Of a DNA stretch of 31,055 nucleotides, positions 27,542 to 31,055 are shown piece after piece. The notes under the pieces were generated by a model. That model made no database searches, was not told where the DNA came from, and was given only the letters and a program-made list of their open reading frames with translations. Position 1 is the first letter of the stretch; the number at the start of each line of letters is the position of its first letter. Position numbers and translations under genes: made by a program. This DNA comes from Cyclostephanos tholiformis (lineage: Eukaryota; Bacillariophyta; Thalassiosirophyceae; Thalassiosirales; Thalassiosiraceae), in the NCBI GenBank assembly GCA_036939975.1, contig JALLPB010000090.1, forward strand, positions 1 to 31,055, read 5' to 3'.

Positions 27542-29160
27542 AACCACTGAAGATTCTCCCATTATCCACAGTCACAGTCAAAACAATTCAGTTGCCGTGA
27601 ACAGTTGCTCAGGCTTTGACCAATCAGTCATTTCATAGCAATCCTAGTTGGGAAGAAATTCCCCAAAAGTTGCCCTTTTAGATCGCCTAGGTGAAAGTGT
27701 AGTTTCTTGAGCAACACAAATTATCAAAAGAAAGATTATAATTTTTTGCTACATTGATAATATTTGTGCTGCTTGGTCATACTGTCAATTCTTATTCAGT
27801 GCTGCTCATGAGTTAATACCTTTTAAATTCATGCTGCTTTAGAAGACCATTTCTCTCCACACAGAGGCACCTATGATGAAAATCGCCCTCTAAGCACATG
27901 GAAGCTGAAGTGTTATTTAGCAACATAACCTCAAAATTGAAAGACAAATGGTCACCACTCATGCCAGACAGAACAATACGACTCTGGGCCGGAAACATCT
28001 CCAATCAGACAAGCAACACTGCCCATCACCCACAATAAAAACAAAGACAAAACTGTCCCATATGGATATAGATTGCATGAACTTCTGTTGTCCTTTGAGG
28101 GCACTGATACTTATTACCAAACTGCTTAGTTGGAACCATACATGAAATCACTCACTGTAAAGGCAATTAAGAAATATTTCTCTGCCTCACCAGCTAATGG
28201 TGGTCCTAGCCTACAAGTGGAAATGAGGATGCTTAAAAATTTGGAAGATAAAATTAAGCACCAGCAAGCAAATCTCCCGAGGAACCTAGAGATTTTATGC
28301 AACATGACATGTAACACATAAAGGAAAGTTTCCTTTGGAAACTATGACAAACTTGCAAGGGAGGGGACACAGGTATGTGAGGATAAATTGCTAGTGACGA
28401 TGTTGAGATAAACAAATTGAAATCAGAACTAGAGGAGCAGTAATAAAGAAGTGGTAATGGCAAGGTTAGTTTAGAGAATTTACTTCATCACACAAAGAGT
28501 AACAATGGTGCAACACGTCTCTGCTCCCCCTCCTCTGAGTCAGGAAATACAGCTCTTGAGATGTCTGAGTGATTGGTATAGTTACAGCTGGGACACTTCC
28601 ACTCAGTGGGTTTGGATGGAGGGTTAGCTGTTGGGGGTGATGATCTGTCTTGATCAGGGTGGCAGGTGGCAGTTGGTGACATGATCAGACTGAGGAAAGG
28701 CTATCTATTATACATCATGGAGTGTCACTATGAGTCCTATGATAGCAGAGAAAAGTAAGGATTGAGAATTTTCAATTTTTTTTCTGCTTAGGAATCTAAG
28801 AGTTTTGATTGTGTCAGATTAACATGCTTTCTTAGTACAAGATAAATCAATTCTGTGCATGTGCTACTCAGGAATGAACCATAAATTCCACATATCTCTA
28901 GGGAGAGATGGGTCATTGCTCCCAAGAAAAAATAGTTATGTGGATTACTAGATTTGAATTCATGCTGCTAGTGATTTCAGCAAATGAGAATGGAAAATCT
29001 TAAGGATATTGTCACTTGCCCATGCTGCTGTGCAATGCAAGGTTTTATTGTTTTTTCTGCTGCTCTGGGATGACAGGAAAATGTAAAGCTGTCCCTGGGT
29101 TAGCCATTTTGCTAATGCTAGGTATATGAGTAAAAAAACCACCAATAAATTCCTCATTAC
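27542..29160. other. Spacer between repeat copies, with small coding-like scraps
   Basis: No intact gene is present. On the plus strand at 28,130-28,321 a short frame reads KSLTVKAIKKYFSASPANGG and LKNLEDKIKHQQANLP. Shortly after, in another frame, DVEINKLKSELEEQ precedes a stop at about 28,442. Together they look like pieces of a coiled-coil protein, perhaps separated by an intron or frameshifts. On the minus strand at 28,488-28,682 a frame contains EWKCPSCNYTNH, which resembles half of a RanBP2-type zinc finger; the second Cys pair is missing. All of these are weak. The region is AT-rich and CpG-poor. Confidence 0.35.
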
Positions 29161-29744
29161 CTAGCTTAAGCAAAACTGCTATCCCAGGTACAGCTGCACC
29201 TTTCATATCATCCCAGAGCAGTGTTTTTTGGTTTTTAAAATCTTTACTAGTTCTCTGAGCATCATGGAATTAAATCACTTTTTCTTAGCATAACAAAAAT
29301 ATTATTTAAATTAATGAGCAGCATGAATTCATGCTAATGTTTTCTATCAATAGCATCACAAAATAGGCCAGCCAGGGGTCACAGAAACACCTTTTATTAA
29401 ACAGCGAAAATTCCTGATGGGATAGTCATTGTGTTGTCCACTATGTGTTGCACCAGTCCTGGATCAAGGTTGAAAAACATGATTGCTGGGCAGCACAAAA
29501 CAAAACAATTCAGCAGCACAATATCAAGCACTGATTTTTTGTTATTATTAAAACACTAGATTTAAGAGCACCACAAAATTAGAACTTTTTGTTTTCCACA
29601 GCATCATCCTCCTCCCTAAGATTTGGCTGTCACTCATTAGTCTCAGTTCACTTGGCATACTCTCTGTGCATCACACCATGCCTTGAACCAAACAAACAAA
29701 TTGGAAGCCCCAAAAGCAGCTACAAGGTGCAATACCAGTAGTAT
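29161..29744. repeat. Dispersed repeat, copy 2 (shorter)
   Basis: This is the second copy of the segment at 26571-27541, same orientation, with many substitutions and small indels and lacking the 355-bp middle block. The level of divergence indicates an old duplication. Confidence 0.85.
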
Positions 29745-30022
29745 GAGGAACAAGGAGAGCAAAGAATCATGATGAAGAGGTTTGTTTTGCTGTATTATAT
29801 GTGAGCAAGAATAGTTGGTATAAATCAAATCCAAAACACTTACATGCCGCACCTTCTATGTGATGCAAACAAAGATGTATGTTTTTAATTATCAGTTTTA
29901 ACCATTCATTTTTGCTTGCACCCCCAGGCTTGGAATAGGTCCCATAGGATAGTAGGAGAGGGGACCTCACAGAATAACTATTAATATTACTCGTTATTCT
30001 TCTCACCATTGAATCATGTTCT
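29745..30022. other. Spacer, nothing recognised
   Basis: This short AT-rich stretch lies between the dispersed repeat and the inverted-repeat element. Small minus-strand frames here have no recognisable motif. Confidence 0.5.
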
Positions 30023-30058
30023 ATTATAGACTGGTTTTGATCCTAGCTGGATCACTTT
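30023..30058 (+). repeat. Left terminal inverted repeat
   Basis: This 36-bp sequence starts ATTATAGACTGG. Its reverse complement at 30923-30958 differs at one base. Confidence 0.85.
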
Positions 30059-30581
30059 TCTACGCTACTATAACCTTTATTTTTTTAGTATCCAAACGTA
30101 ATGTAGTTTAAGTACTCTATTATCTATCATACTAGCGAAGTTTACACTAGTGCTAAAAAGGGGTATTTTTGCTCCTCAAAATGAAGGCCAAGTCTAACTG
30201 CACCCCCCCATTTTTATTACTGGTGACACACCCCCTGTGCATGGTCTTGTGTCACTTGTGCTTGGACTTTATGGGGGTGCATTGGTTATTGTGGTAGAGA
30301 GGGGCAAAGTTTGGCATGGGTGGTTACAAAATGGGTTAAAAAAGATCATAATGCTGCCATCATTTGGCAGCGGCAAATGAGGCGACAAAAATATGACAAT
30401 TAAAATACATTGTGGCCTTAGATGGCCGCCAAAGAATGAATTTTCATGCAGGGGAGATGGGATAGGACAAGCAAACAGCCGATTTGATCATTTTGGGGGC
30501 GATCGAGTTGGAGTATGTCTAATTAAAAAAATCTATCAGTTTATTAAATTAATTTATTTCTCAGCCAGTTGATAGAATTAA

Positions 30582-30803
30582 ATGAAATCTTTCGATGGCA
30601 CCATCGGCCACCCCATCGTGGAGATGGTATGGCAAGGGTTTCGTCTGAACTGCATCAGGCGTGCCGCTGGACCCAGCAAATGGCTCCACTATGGTGGTGT
30701 TCCATGTTGGATGGGTGATCCCGGGGATCACCTAACCGTACCTATTCCTACGTGGGAAACAAACAAGAGGATAGCTGTAGTTTTTTATGTGTCACTGTAT
30801 TAG
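30582..30803 (+). CDS. Small open frame inside the inverted-repeat element, unrecognised
   Basis: This is a 73-residue frame with an ATG start and TAG stop. It contains GHPIVEMVWQGFRLNCIRRA and GGVPCWMGDPGDHLTVPIP, which look more protein-like than surrounding frames. No family was recognised. It could be a remnant of the element's original protein or chance. Local base composition is richer in GC and CpG than the rest of the element. Confidence 0.3.
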   Translation: MKSFDGTIGHPIVEMVWQGFRLNCIRRAAGPSKWLHYGGVPCWMGDPGDHLTVPIPTWETNKRIAVVFYVSLY

Positions 30804-30922
30804 ATAGTAGTAATAATTATGCTATACATTTAGTTACATAAATTGCAAAGAACTTCTCACTCAGAAAACCGTTGGTTATTTTTTCATAGAGGAATTAATA
30901 CCACAAAAATTAAAAATGTTAC

Positions 30923-30958
30923 AAAGTGATCCAGCTAGGATCAAAACTAGTCTATAAT
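30923..30958 (-). repeat. Right terminal inverted repeat
   Basis: This is the inverted partner of 30023-30058; it ends AGTCTATAAT on the plus strand. Confidence 0.85.
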
Positions 30959-31055
30959 GTATTATAAGTGACAATTTAGAAAATAAATATCAATATATAT
31001 GACTGGTAAATCTAAAAGGGACCGTTTGTTTTTTTGGCGGGACAAAAAAATCAAA

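Larger units (their letters stand above)
30023..30958. mobile_element. 936-bp element with 36-bp terminal inverted repeats
   Basis: The left end 30023-30058 and right end 30923-30958 are inverted copies that match at 35 of 36 positions, with the core TTTTGATCCTAGCTGGATCA in each. The size, terminal repeats and lack of a full transposase suggest a non-autonomous DNA transposon (MITE-like). The ends are flanked by TA-rich sequence, so a TA target duplication is possible but cannot be proven. The interior is AT-rich at its edges and includes one small open frame at 30582-30803. Confidence 0.8.

Noticed and set aside
1..31055. CRISPR arrays, bacterial operons, insertion sequences or rRNA genes
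   Set aside because: No regularly spaced repeats with unique spacers, no Shine-Dalgarno-linked operons and no rRNA-like sequence were seen; introns and targeting peptides show eukaryotic nuclear DNA.

Overview
The window looks like nuclear DNA of a photosynthetic stramenopile, most likely a diatom. It carries a fucoxanthin chlorophyll a/c-binding protein whose presequence has the diatom-type AAA-FAP plastid cleavage motif. A second plastid-style presequence (QA-FAP) sits on the neighbouring gene. Spliceosomal introns are few, about 60-230 bp, with GT-AG ends. A TrpC-TrpF fusion and a plant-like ethanolamine-phosphate cytidylyltransferase fit the same group. Species cannot be named from sequence alone. 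The single N at 25066 shows this is a draft assembly.

Positions 1-22,850 form a gene-dense, GC- and CpG-rich block. It is full of (GTC)n/(GAC)n arrays that code poly-Ser or poly-Asp, and of C/G homopolymers up to 12 long. In order it holds: a low-complexity start with no certain gene (1-1462); a Rix7/NVL-type double AAA ATPase for ribosome biogenesis (1463-5053, +); a 127-bp tandem duplication (5236-5489); a TrpC-TrpF fusion for tryptophan synthesis (5999-7993, -); a WW-domain protein (8748-10595, +); an FCP light-harvesting protein (11155-11772, -) divergent from a plastid-targeted PhyH-family dioxygenase (12338-13816, +); a SpoU-class RNA methyltransferase (14377-15132, +); a broken 2H/cyclic phosphodiesterase-like gene (15267-16176, -); a four-exon CTP:phosphoethanolamine cytidylyltransferase with a membrane anchor (17025-19377, +); a three-exon BAF-like DNA-binding protein whose first coding exon is just the ATG (19855-20682, -); and a two-exon CDP-diacylglycerol synthase (20990-22838, +).

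Positions 22,850-31,055 differ sharply. This part is AT-richer and CpG-poor and has no intact recognisable gene. It holds decayed open frames, two oppositely oriented trinucleotide arrays that look like (GTC)n worn down by CpG deamination, a perfect 19-bp-arm hairpin, a duplicated segment, a recurring GAGCANCACAAAATT motif, and a 936-bp element with 36-bp terminal inverted repeats. This is best read as a repeat- and transposon-rich, probably methylated compartment next to a gene island.

Three functional themes can be seen in the gene island. Two genes supply CDP-activated phospholipid precursors (cytidylyltransferase and CDP-DAG synthase) and sit on either side of the BAF-like gene. Two plastid-targeted genes (FCP and dioxygenase) share a 565-bp divergent intergenic region. 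Two genes serve RNA or ribosome maturation (NVL and SpoU methyltransferase). No clear novel multi-gene system was found. The strongest leads are the BAF-like gene with its start-codon-only exon, the FCP/dioxygenase pair, and the CpG-decayed arrays.
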